Shown here: positions 52,303 to 60,747 of the stretch, piece by piece
Numbering within the stretch: the stretch's first letter is position 1
Layout of the letters: each line of letters opens with the position of its first letter
DNA from: Halovenus carboxidivorans
GTDB taxonomy: Archaea; Halobacteriota; Halobacteria; Halobacteriales; Haloarculaceae
Direction: 5' to 3'
DNA length: 64,000 nucleotides
Assembly: GCF_009831575.1 (NCBI RefSeq)
Contig: NZ_WUUT01000002.1
Location: 434,001 to 498,000, forward strand
Made by a program: the position numbers and the translations under genes
The notes under the pieces: model-generated
The model's database searches: none
What the model was told of the DNA's origin: nothing
The model's input: the letters and a program-made list of their open reading frames with translations, nothing else

Positions 52303-53817
52303 ATGTTCAAAGGCCCCGACGAGTTAGAACTCACGAGCGGTGACGTCGGGATGCCGCTGTTCTGGCTCTCGTTGCCGATCGTGATTACGAACCTCCTCCA
52401 GACCGCCTACAACCTCGTGGACACGTTCTGGCTGGGCCAGTACTCCACGACGGCGCTGGCGGCGATCTCCTTCGGCTTTCCGCTGGTCTTCCTGTTCATC
52501 TCGTTCGGACTCGGCCTGTCGGTCGCGGGATCGGTGCTGGTCGCCCAGAACACGGGTGCCGGCGACTCGCGGCAGGCGGAGTACGCCGCCTCGCAGACGA
52601 TACTGTTCTCGTTCGTGCTGGCGACGGTGTTGGGAGTCGCCGGCTACTTCGTCGTCGGTGACCTGCTCCGACTGTTCGGCGCCGCGCCGGCGACGCAGGT
52701 CGCCGCCACGTCGTACCTGCAGGTCATCACGCTCGGACTCCCGCTGATGTTCGGCTTTCTCGTCTTCATCTCGCTGATGCGGGGCTACGGCGACACGGTG
52801 ACGCCGATGCTTGTCATGTTCGGGTCGGTGGTGCTCAACATCGCTCTGGACCCGTTTCTCATCTTCGGCTGGACGGTGCTCCCCAACGCCCCGCTGGTCG
52901 GGACGATTAGCTTTCCGGAGTTGGGGATTCAGGGCGCGGCCTACGCCACGGTCTTCTCACGCGGCGTGGCGATGGTCGTCGGACTGGCGATCATGTTCCG
53001 TGGCAACCGCGGCGTCAAGATCCGGCTGTCGGACATGCGCCCGGATCTGGCGTACTTCCGGAAGATTCTCCGGATCGGGGTACCCGCCTCCATCGAGGGG
53101 ACCGGTCGTGCGATTTCGGTCAACGCCCTGCTGGTTGTCGTCGGCGGCTTCTCGACGGTCGTCGTCGCCGGCTACGGGATCGGCATCCGGATCTTCTCGG
53201 TCATCTTCCTGCCGGCAATCGCCGTCTCGCAGGGCGTCGAGACGATGGTGGGACAGAACGTCGGTGCCGAACGCGTCGACCGCGCCAGCACGGCCACACA
53301 GTTCGCCGCCAAGTGGATGTTCGTGTTACTCGGAGGCCTGGGCGTGCTCATCTTCCTGCTGCCGAGGCCCATCGCCGCGGTGTTCACGAACGATCCCGCC
53401 GTCGTCGACATCGCGGCCGAGTTCCTGCGATACGTCGCGTTGACATTCGGCTTCATCGGAGTGATGCGGGCGTACACCGGCGCGTTCCGGGGGGCCGGCC
53501 ACACGCTGATGGCCGCCGTCGTCGCCGTCTCGTTTCTCGGGTTCATCCGGCTCCCCGTCGCGGCGATACTGGCCTACGGGGTCGGTCCGGCCGCGCTGAC
53601 CGTCGCCGGCCAGACCGTGGCGATCCCGGAACTCGTCACGGCCATCGGCCCGACCGGGATCTGGTGGGGATTCATCGTCTCGAACATCGCCGGCGCGGTG
53701 ATCGCCTACGCGTGGTTCCGGCGAGGAACCTGGAAATCCGGCGACGTCCGGGGCCCGGCGGGCGATGCCCCTGGCGCAGGCTCCGACTCCGAGTCAGAGC
53801 CCTCGACGGGCGACTGA
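52303..53817 (+). CDS. MATE family multidrug efflux transporter
   Basis: A 504-residue membrane protein with twelve predicted helices in two similar halves, starting LFWLSLPIVITNLLQTAYNLVDTFWLGQ. A second-half repeat starts at about residue 255 (LRIGVPASIEGTGRAISVNALLVVVGG). MATE proteins use H+ or Na+ gradients to expel cations and drugs. The 40-residue tail is acidic and Ser-rich. It is probably controlled by the divergent TetR-type repressor. Confidence 0.92.
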   Translation: MFKGPDELELTSGDVGMPLFWLSLPIVITNLLQTAYNLVDTFWLGQYSTTALAAISFGFPLVFLFISFGLGLSVAGSVLVAQNTGAGDSRQAEYAASQTILFSFVLATVLGVAGYFVVGDLLRLFGAAPATQVAATSYLQVITLGLPLMFGFLVFISLMRGYGDTVTPMLVMFGSVVLNIALDPFLIFGWTVLPNAPLVGTISFPELGIQGAAYATVFSRGVAMVVGLAIMFRGNRGVKIRLSDMRPDLAYFRKILRIGVPASIEGTGRAISVNALLVVVGGFSTVVVAGYGIGIRIFSVIFLPAIAVSQGVETMVGQNVGAERVDRASTATQFAAKWMFVLLGGLGVLIFLLPRPIAAVFTNDPAVVDIAAEFLRYVALTFGFIGVMRAYTGAFRGAGHTLMAAVVAVSFLGFIRLPVAAILAYGVGPAALTVAGQTVAIPELVTAIGPTGIWWGFIVSNIAGAVIAYAWFRRGTWKSGDVRGPAGDAPGAGSDSESEPSTGD

Positions 53818-53903
53818 GCCCGAAAAGGGTCCCGTCTCGCAGATATCCTGTCGGTTGTGGGTAACTTCTATGTGGATCGCCCGCGAAAACTGAGCTATTA
53901 CTG

Positions 53904-55853
53904 ATGGCTGACTCCGCCGCCGGTTTCGCACGCGACGCGCCGGGCGTGGCCGAGGCAGCGAGCGTGCGCGAAGGCGAGTACATCCACGTCTACGAGGGCG
54001 CTCTGAGGGGCCACGACGAGCCGGTTCGGATTCTGAGTCTGGCCCCGGAGATCGAAACTGAGGCCGCAGCCGAGGCCTTCAGCCGGACGACCAACGAGTG
54101 GAAAAACATCAACACGCAGCCGAACGTGGTCTCTGTGTACGACCGCGGTGACGAGCCGCGACCGTGGATCGCCGTGAGCGACGTTCGGGGAGAGACGCTC
54201 GATACGATGCAGTCGGAACTCTCTGTGACGGCCGCAGGTACCGTCATCTCCGACGTGACCGAAGCGCTGCGTAGTGCCGCCCTCTATAATATCGCTCACT
54301 CGGACCTCAGGCCCAGTCAGATCTGGGTCGTCGATACCGAGAGCGGAGCATCCGGACTGGTAGGCGGCTGGGGGATCGAACGAGCAGTCCGTACCGCGGC
54401 CGGCGACACACTCGCAACGCCGTATACCGCCCCCGAACTGCTCGAAACGCGCGCAGCCGACGAGCGAGCAGATGTCTACGGTCTCGGCGCGATTGCGTAT
54501 TACCTGCTCACCGGACAGTCGCCGGTCGCTGAGACCGACGGCGAAGGTCTCACACCGCCCAGTGAAATCGACGGGTCGGTCCCTTCGGAGGTCGATTCGG
54601 TCGTACTGGGGGCGCTGGCGGCGGACCCCGCGGATCGCCCGGAATCGGTGTACTCCGTCGGGCGGGCCGTCACACAGGCGCTCACGGCCGAGACCCGGCA
54701 GACGGCGATCACTGACACGCGTTCAGAACAGCGGGGAGAGGAGGCGACGAAATCGGGCAGTCCCGAGGAAACGGGAGACTCCGGGCTCTCGCGTCGCGGG
54801 GTGCTGGGAGGGCTCGGCGTGGCCGCGGTCGGTCTCGGGGGTGGCTGGATGGCGACACAGACGCTCGCGGACAGTGACACACCGACGACGACCACTGCAC
54901 CGGATACGTCGACACGGGAGCCTGCCAGCAGCAACACCACCGAGTCCGCGCCGGACGAACCCAGCGATTCGGGACCGCTGTCGGGAGAGATCCGAATCGC
55001 CAGCAGCGACCCCACGTACGGGGTTGTTGAGACGATCAGCGACGCGTTTCGCGAGGAGTACACGGAGGTCGGATTCGAGTTGACGCGAACCGGAGCCACA
55101 GCCGGCTTTGCGGAGTATTTCGTCTCCGGTGACAGTCAGATCGCCGGTTCGGGTCGGCCGATCACACCACCGGAGGTCGAGCGGTGTCGGAACAACGGCT
55201 TCGAGCCGGTCGAGATACCGGTCGCACGCGGCGGACTCGTCACCGTCGTGCACAACGAAAACGACTGGGTGGGGTCGATGTCGGTCGAACGCCTGCGGCA
55301 GATCTGGTCCCCGGACACCGCCCCCACGACGTGGAGCGATGTCGACAGCTCCTGGCCGGACGTTCCGATCCATCTCTACGGGTTGGGACCATCGACGGAG
55401 GTGTTCGATGTCTTCACCGAGACGGTCCTCGGGGAGCGAGGGCGGATCCGCGACGACTTCGAGGAGACGGAGCGTAGCGAAACCATCGTTCAGGCTGTCA
55501 GCCAGGATAGACGGGCGCTCGCCTATCTCCCGTTTGTCGAGTACACGAACAACCGGGGGCAGTTCACGGCGCTGGCGCTCCGCGAACCCGGGGCCGAGCC
55601 GGTCGAACCAACTATCGAACACATCCACGAGGGGCGTTATCCACTGATCCGACCGTTGTTCTGTTACGTGAATATGAACGACCTCCAGCGACAGGCGCAT
55701 CTCCAGGAGTTTCTTCGGGTTTGCATCACACAGTCGGGGACTGACCGCATTCCAGAGCAGACCGGATACGCCCCGGTTCCGGCCTCGGTCACCGAGCAGA
55801 ACCGGGCAACCCTCGACGCCGCGACGGAGGGAGAATACAGGTGGCGTCAGTAA
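53904..55853 (+). CDS. Pseudokinase, membrane anchor and PstS-like binding domain fusion
   Basis: A 649-residue protein. Residues 1-255 form a kinase-like domain: APE at 176-178 and F-helix region DVYGLGAIAYYLLTG are intact, and HSDLRPSQ (132-139) keeps the HRD Asp. No glycine loop or VAIK Lys is seen (VRILSLAP), and DFG reads GGWG. Twin Arg at 297-298 and a hydrophobic stretch 299-320 follow, Tat-like, then a Thr/Ser-rich linker, and from about 360 a PstS-type phosphate-binding domain (GEIRIASSDPTYGVVE, GSGRPIT, GLGPSTEVFDVF). This arrangement suggests a receptor with an inside pseudokinase and an outside anion sensor. Confidence 0.75.
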   Translation: MADSAAGFARDAPGVAEAASVREGEYIHVYEGALRGHDEPVRILSLAPEIETEAAAEAFSRTTNEWKNINTQPNVVSVYDRGDEPRPWIAVSDVRGETLDTMQSELSVTAAGTVISDVTEALRSAALYNIAHSDLRPSQIWVVDTESGASGLVGGWGIERAVRTAAGDTLATPYTAPELLETRAADERADVYGLGAIAYYLLTGQSPVAETDGEGLTPPSEIDGSVPSEVDSVVLGALAADPADRPESVYSVGRAVTQALTAETRQTAITDTRSEQRGEEATKSGSPEETGDSGLSRRGVLGGLGVAAVGLGGGWMATQTLADSDTPTTTTAPDTSTREPASSNTTESAPDEPSDSGPLSGEIRIASSDPTYGVVETISDAFREEYTEVGFELTRTGATAGFAEYFVSGDSQIAGSGRPITPPEVERCRNNGFEPVEIPVARGGLVTVVHNENDWVGSMSVERLRQIWSPDTAPTTWSDVDSSWPDVPIHLYGLGPSTEVFDVFTETVLGERGRIRDDFEETERSETIVQAVSQDRRALAYLPFVEYTNNRGQFTALALREPGAEPVEPTIEHIHEGRYPLIRPLFCYVNMNDLQRQAHLQEFLRVCITQSGTDRIPEQTGYAPVPASVTEQNRATLDAATEGEYRWRQ

Positions 55854-55905
55854 CCCTGGACAGCCGAGTCGGAGAAGCTTTCACCTCCGACCGTAACGGT
55901 GAGAT

Positions 55906-57075
55906 ATGACCGCGTTTCGCCGCGTTCCCGAGTCGGACAGCCGCCGGTACCGGGAGATTCTGCGATACGCCTTCGCGCCGGAGGAGGGACCGCTCGACGA
56001 GGAGGGAGAGGAGTGGCCGCCGGGACCGTTCGACCCGTACGGCCTGTACGACGGCGGACGGCTCCGGAGCACCTGCAAGCTCTACGACCTCGACGCCTGG
56101 CTCAGGGAGGGGACCGTCCGGATCGGCGGACTCGGTGCCGTGGCGACACTCCCGGAGGACCGACGGCAGGGCTACGTGCGGGAACTCTGCCGGCACGCCC
56201 TCGACGTTTTCGAGGAGCGCGGAGCCAGGCTGGTCGTGTTGTGGCCGTTCGAGACCGCGTTCTACGCGGCCTTCGGCTGGGCGACGGCCCACGACGAACG
56301 ACGCTACGAGTGTCCACCTGCCGCGTTGCCGAGCCACGACTCTGCCGGACGGATGCGCCGGTTCGATCCCGACGAGTGGGAACGGCTACGGGAGGCGGAG
56401 CAGGCCCACGGCGAGGGGGTTGCGCTGTCGCTGCGTCGCTCGCCGGCGTGGTGGTCAGAGCGGACGCTGACGAACTGGACCGGCGGGACACAGCCGTACA
56501 TCTACGGCTACGAGCGCGGCGGGGAGGTCGCGGGGTATCTGACCTACACCGTCGACGACTCCGGGACGCTGGCTGTGGATACGCTGGCGTACGCCGACGA
56601 GGAAGCCTATCGTGCGATTCTCTCCGTTCTCGGGAGACACGGCGCACAGATCGAGCGCGTCGAGTTCACGCGGCCGGACGGGACGAGTCTCCTCGACCGG
56701 ATCGACGAACCGGAACGCGTCGACTGCGCGGTCGGTCCCGGCCCGATGGTGCGGCTCCCGAGCGTCTTCGCGCTCGACGGAACCGCCTGGCCCGAGACCG
56801 GACTCGACTGTCGGCTCGCGGTGAGCGACCCGCTGGAGTCGGAGCCTGCGGTCGTCCGGGTACAGACAACCGACGGAACGCTGCGGGTGTCGACCGCGGA
56901 CGGGTCGCCCGCCGTCAGGACCGACATCGGAACGCTCTCACAGCTCGTCGTCGGGACGTACGGCGTCGAACGTGCCCGCCGTCTCGACGCGGTGACCGTC
57001 GACGACGAGCGCGTACTCGAAGAGCTCTCCGCCACCTTCGAGGAACAGCAGGTCTTCCTGGGCGAGTTCTTTTAG
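55906..57075 (+). CDS. Eis-like GNAT N-acetyltransferase
   Basis: A 389-residue protein of the enhanced-intracellular-survival type: N-terminal GNAT domain (FRRVPESDSRRYREILRYAF, GLGAVATLPEDRRQGYVREL, acetyl-CoA loop, LVVLWPFETAFYAAFGW), a second GNAT-like domain (about 150-290), and a C-terminal SCP2-like sterol-carrier fold (CRLAVSDPLESEPAVVRVQ). Mycobacterial Eis acetylates amines, but the substrate here is unknown. The stop overlaps the convergent mvaD stop by 4 bases. Confidence 0.83.
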   Translation: MTAFRRVPESDSRRYREILRYAFAPEEGPLDEEGEEWPPGPFDPYGLYDGGRLRSTCKLYDLDAWLREGTVRIGGLGAVATLPEDRRQGYVRELCRHALDVFEERGARLVVLWPFETAFYAAFGWATAHDERRYECPPAALPSHDSAGRMRRFDPDEWERLREAEQAHGEGVALSLRRSPAWWSERTLTNWTGGTQPYIYGYERGGEVAGYLTYTVDDSGTLAVDTLAYADEEAYRAILSVLGRHGAQIERVEFTRPDGTSLLDRIDEPERVDCAVGPGPMVRLPSVFALDGTAWPETGLDCRLAVSDPLESEPAVVRVQTTDGTLRVSTADGSPAVRTDIGTLSQLVVGTYGVERARRLDAVTVDDERVLEELSATFEEQQVFLGEFF

Positions 57076-58049
57076 AAGAGGGCCTCGCTCTCGTCGAGGA
57101 CCCGTGCGGGGCCGCCGACCCTCCAGATTCGAGTGTCGACGCCGCAGTCGGCAACGGCGGCCTCGACCGTGTCGACGTGTTCGGCCGTGGTGTTGACGTA
57201 GACGCTCGCGCCCGTATCGACCGAGAAGTAGACCGGGATCCCCTCGTCGCGGAGCTCCCGGACGGCGTTGAAGATTTCGACGGTCCGGGGCTGCCAGTAG
57301 ACCCAGCCGGCGGGGCCGGTCATCGTCGTCGCCGCCAGCGACAGCGAGTCCTGCTCCGCGAGGTCGAACACGCGGTCGAACTCCGCGTTCCGGAGCGCGT
57401 CGCGCATCGTCTGGAGCTGTTCGTGGATGTGGGCCATCCGCGACTCGAACATGTGGCTCTCTGCGGCCTCCTCGTGGGCCGCCTCGGTCTCCTTGTACGA
57501 GGGGACCATCCCCGCGACGATACGGAGGTTCTCGCTGAACTCCTCGGGCACGGAAATGCGCTCCGAGCGGCAGTCCTCGTCGTTCATGCCCGCGTAGAGG
57601 TGGGAGAACGCGCCGGTCACTGCCCGTGCGGCCGAGCAGGAGCCGCGCCGCGCGACGGTCGAGATCTCCGGGCGGGTCATATCCAGTCCCGCCGCTTCGA
57701 CCAGCGCCGTCGCGGCGGCCGCGAATCCCGACGCCGAGGAGCCGAAGCCGATGTTCGTCCGAAAGGAGTTCTCCGAGACGAACCGAACCCGGTGGTCGAG
57801 ATCAGCGAGGTCGCGAACGTGATCGACGACGGACGCGATCCGTTCCGCGCCGCGGCCCTCGACCTGCTCGCCGTCGACCCTGTAGCGGTCCTCCTCGAGG
57901 TCGGGGTCGAACTCGACGGTCGTCTTGGTGTGACTCGGCGCGGTACAGACGCTGATCGAGTCGTGATACGGCAGGCGGAGCTGCTCGTCGCGCATCCCGT
58001 GGTACTTGACCAGTCCCTGAATCGGATGAGCCTTCGCTGTCGCTTTCAT
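57072..58049 (-). CDS. mvaD: Phosphomevalonate decarboxylase (haloarchaeal MvaD)
   Basis: A GHMP-kinase-fold enzyme of 325 residues, starting MKATAKAHPIQGLVKYHG, with SENSFRTNIGFGSSASGFAAAATA as phosphate-binding loop and a catalytic Asp region near SVDTGASVYVNT. In Haloferax the homologue decarboxylates phosphomevalonate to isopentenyl phosphate, part of the alternative mevalonate pathway for archaeal lipids. Annotation pipelines often call it diphosphomevalonate decarboxylase. It stands alone; its pathway partners are not in this window. Confidence 0.87.
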   Translation of the reverse strand: MKATAKAHPIQGLVKYHGMRDEQLRLPYHDSISVCTAPSHTKTTVEFDPDLEEDRYRVDGEQVEGRGAERIASVVDHVRDLADLDHRVRFVSENSFRTNIGFGSSASGFAAAATALVEAAGLDMTRPEISTVARRGSCSAARAVTGAFSHLYAGMNDEDCRSERISVPEEFSENLRIVAGMVPSYKETEAAHEEAAESHMFESRMAHIHEQLQTMRDALRNAEFDRVFDLAEQDSLSLAATTMTGPAGWVYWQPRTVEIFNAVRELRDEGIPVYFSVDTGASVYVNTTAEHVDTVEAAVADCGVDTRIWRVGGPARVLDESEALF

Positions 58050-58108
58050 ACCAGCACGGAACGAGCGCGGGGACTTGGCAGTTTTGAACCGTCACCGGTG
58101 GTCAGGGG

Positions 58109-59767
58109 CTACACCCACTCGGTCCGGATCTCCTCGGCGGTCCGGAACGCCAGCGCGTAGATCGTCTCGGTCGGGTTGTAGCCTGCCGAGGTGACGAAGG
58201 GGCTACCGTCCACGACGAAGAGGTTCTCGACGTCGTGGGTCCGGCCGAAACTGTCGACGACCGACTCGTCGGGATCGCGGCCCATCCGGCAGGTGCCCAT
58301 GAGGTGTGAACTGCCGCGGTGGTGCGTGCCCGTGCCGGCGCTCCAGACCTCCGTCGCCCCCGCGGCCTCGAAAATCTCCTTGCACCGCTCGACGACGTAC
58401 TCCTGTGCGCGGAAATCCTGCGGGTGGTTCTCGTAGGTAACCTCGACGCCGGGGATCCCCCACTCGTCGGTGTTGTTCGGATCGGGCTGGACGCGGTTGC
58501 GCTCCCGGGGAACGTCCTCGACGGGCGCCCACACCCAGACGATATTCTCGAAGTCGCTCATCTCCTCGAGAAAGCCCTCGCCCCAGGTCGGCGTGCCCGG
58601 CGGCGTCTTCCCGCCGGCGTACAGTTGCTTCCAGTTGCCGCCGTACAGAATCGGCGCGTTGACCGACGCGAGTTGGAGATTGCTCCCGGTGATGAAATCG
58701 ACGTCCTCGTCGATGCGGTTCGGGAGGATGAAATCGTCGACGGCCTTGTTGCTCCAGGTCCCGCGGTTCTGTTTGGTCGGGTTCTCGAACTTGGCGAAGA
58801 TCTGCGTGTAATCCATGTGGAACATCAGGTTCCGCCCGACCTGGCCGCTGCTGTTCGCGAGGCCGTCGGGATACTGCTCGGAGGCGGAGTTCAACAGCAG
58901 TCGCGGGGTCTCGATGGCGTTGCCCGAGACGACGACCGCGTCGGCCGTCACCGTCTGTTCGGTGCCGTCGCTCTTGTCGACGTACCGGACGCCGCTGACG
59001 CGTCCGTCGCTGTCGACGAGGACCGTCTTCGCGAGACACTCGTCTCGGATCTCGAAGTTGCCGGAGTCTCTCGCTTCGGGGATCATCGCCACCAGCGAGT
59101 TCGACTTGGCACCCTGAGCCTGCTCGTAACAGCCGTAGAAACAGCAGTGCCCACAGTACGTACACGGCGGGCGCCCGTCGTACGATTCCGTGAGGACGGC
59201 CTGCGGCGAGGTGAACGGCCGGAGTCCGAGCTGTTCGGCGCCCTGTCTGAACAGTTCGCCGCTTCGGGTCTCCGGGACCGGGTCCATCGGGTACGACCAG
59301 GAGTCGGGATGAGTCGGCTGGCCGCCGTCCGGGCCGCTGATTCCGATCTCCGACTCCGCCCGCTCGTAGTACGGCTTGAGGTCCTCGTAGTCGATGGGCC
59401 AGTCGGCGACGTTCGCGCCGTCGAGGTCGCCAAACTCCGAGCGCATGTTGAAGTGCTCGGGCAGAAGTCGCCACATGACGCCGCAGTAGTGGACGCTGGA
59501 CCCGCCGACACACCGGCCGTAGAGGTTGAATTTGCCCTCCGTGGCCTCCTCCGAGGACTGGCCGTACTGCTTGTAACTCTCCGGCGTGTCGTGGACCGTG
59601 TTGCTCAGCCGTGCGTCGATGACGTTCCGGAGTTCGTCCTGATCGTGCGGCCCCGGCATCGGGCCCGCCTCGATCCCGACGACCGAGAGTCCGTTGGTGG
59701 TCAGTTCGCGCGCGACGACGCCGCCGGCCGCGCCCAGGCCCACGATGACCACGTCCGCATCAGGCAT
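58109..59767 (-). CDS. GMC oxidoreductase, gluconate/glucose dehydrogenase type
   Basis: A 552-residue FAD enzyme. N-terminal Rossmann VIVGLGAAGGVVAREL, then VGGSSVHYCGVMWRLLP, and C-terminal HLMGTCRMGRDPDESVVD, with GYNPTETIYALAFRTAE (catalytic His/Asn pair). A cysteine cluster, CTYCGHCCFYGCYEQ, near residue 195 resembles the cluster of bacterial FAD-dependent glucose dehydrogenase, which holds a [3Fe-4S] centre. It lacks a signal and overlaps the upstream Tat-bearing small subunit, so it is probably exported folded by hitchhiking. ATG at 59767 lies inside that overlap. Confidence 0.85.
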   Translation of the reverse strand: MPDADVVIVGLGAAGGVVARELTTNGLSVVGIEAGPMPGPHDQDELRNVIDARLSNTVHDTPESYKQYGQSSEEATEGKFNLYGRCVGGSSVHYCGVMWRLLPEHFNMRSEFGDLDGANVADWPIDYEDLKPYYERAESEIGISGPDGGQPTHPDSWSYPMDPVPETRSGELFRQGAEQLGLRPFTSPQAVLTESYDGRPPCTYCGHCCFYGCYEQAQGAKSNSLVAMIPEARDSGNFEIRDECLAKTVLVDSDGRVSGVRYVDKSDGTEQTVTADAVVVSGNAIETPRLLLNSASEQYPDGLANSSGQVGRNLMFHMDYTQIFAKFENPTKQNRGTWSNKAVDDFILPNRIDEDVDFITGSNLQLASVNAPILYGGNWKQLYAGGKTPPGTPTWGEGFLEEMSDFENIVWVWAPVEDVPRERNRVQPDPNNTDEWGIPGVEVTYENHPQDFRAQEYVVERCKEIFEAAGATEVWSAGTGTHHRGSSHLMGTCRMGRDPDESVVDSFGRTHDVENLFVVDGSPFVTSAGYNPTETIYALAFRTAEEIRTEWV

Positions 59768-60527
59768 CGCTCTCACCCCCTTCGCCGTAGAGGTCGGCCG
59801 GTCGGCGCTTTCGCTGTTCGTGGTCCTCCATCGAGTCCCACGGCGGTTTCAGTTCGTCCGGGCGGTAGCCTTCGATGAACGGCCCGGTGTAGCCGGCCTG
59901 CTTCCAGCCCGCCAGGTCCTCGTTGCCGCCGTATTTCGGCTGCGAGTAGTAGCCTTCGACGGCGTGATCGCGCAACACCGTGAGGAAAGCCTCCGCCGGC
60001 ACCGTCATCGTGAGCGCGCTGGCGGTCGGGACGTTCTCCCATCCCGGAGCCGAGCGCTCGAACACGCCGGTGATGAGTTCGTCAACCTGCCCGGCGTCGA
60101 GTTCCCTGACCGGCGAGTCGAACATCGACTGTGCGGTCTCGTCGAGTTTCGCCAGCCCGGAGTCGTAGGCGTCCTGAAAGCGGCGGTCGTCGTGGGCGGT
60201 CTCGTAGAACGGCTCCCGGGTGAGCGCACGGTCGATATACCGGACGACGCCGATCTCACTCGCCGCGGGCCAGTCCTCGCCCGCCGGGAGCAACCGGTCG
60301 ACGAGACGCTGTACTGTCGCCGCTTGCTCGTCGTCGAAAAACGTATACTCCGGTTTGCTCGACCCCCCGGAGGAGTCCGTCTGCGGTCCCCCTTCCTGGT
60401 CGGTCGGTGCCTCATCCGCCTGTTCGGTCGGTTCCTCCGAACTCCCACAGCCCGCGACGGCCGCGACTGTTCCCGCGCTCGCCAACCGAACGAACGTCCG
60501 TCGGTCGAGGTGCGTGTGTTCGGTCAT
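59760..60527 (-). CDS. Gluconate 2-dehydrogenase subunit 3 family protein
   Basis: A 255-residue small subunit. The Tat signal DRRTFVRLASAG with lipobox VAGC (Cys27) is followed by a low-complexity linker, then the subunit-3 fold (YTFFDDEQAATVQRLVDRLLP, VVRYIDRALTREPFYE, VPAEAFLTVLRDHAVEGYYSQPKYGGN). In bacteria this subunit chaperones the flavoprotein subunit and carries it across the membrane. It overlaps the GMC gene by 8 bases. ATG at 60527 is chosen from the Tat motif. Confidence 0.87.
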   Translation of the reverse strand: MTEHTHLDRRTFVRLASAGTVAAVAGCGSSEEPTEQADEAPTDQEGGPQTDSSGGSSKPEYTFFDDEQAATVQRLVDRLLPAGEDWPAASEIGVVRYIDRALTREPFYETAHDDRRFQDAYDSGLAKLDETAQSMFDSPVRELDAGQVDELITGVFERSAPGWENVPTASALTMTVPAEAFLTVLRDHAVEGYYSQPKYGGNEDLAGWKQAGYTGPFIEGYRPDELKPPWDSMEDHEQRKRRPADLYGEGGESDA

Positions 60528-60747
60528 GGTTTCGGTCTCGGTTACACGCCGAGGAGAGCACCCCACGCGACCGGAACGTACAGCAGCGGCTCTGCGCCGC
60601 ACGACCCTCTGTCCCCCCGGGTGCCTCTGACGTGCCACCTGGCCGTAGTGCGTGGTCGTGGATACAACCACACCCAACATATCGCGGGATCTTCAAATGC
60701 GAGAGAGTCCCAAACAGTAAAACAGTACGGCGTCGATCGGGGTCGGG

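Noticed and set aside
58319-59878. A 519-codon plus-strand frame opposite the GMC oxidoreductase
   Set aside because: It mirrors the codon bias of the real gene and has no recognisable motif.
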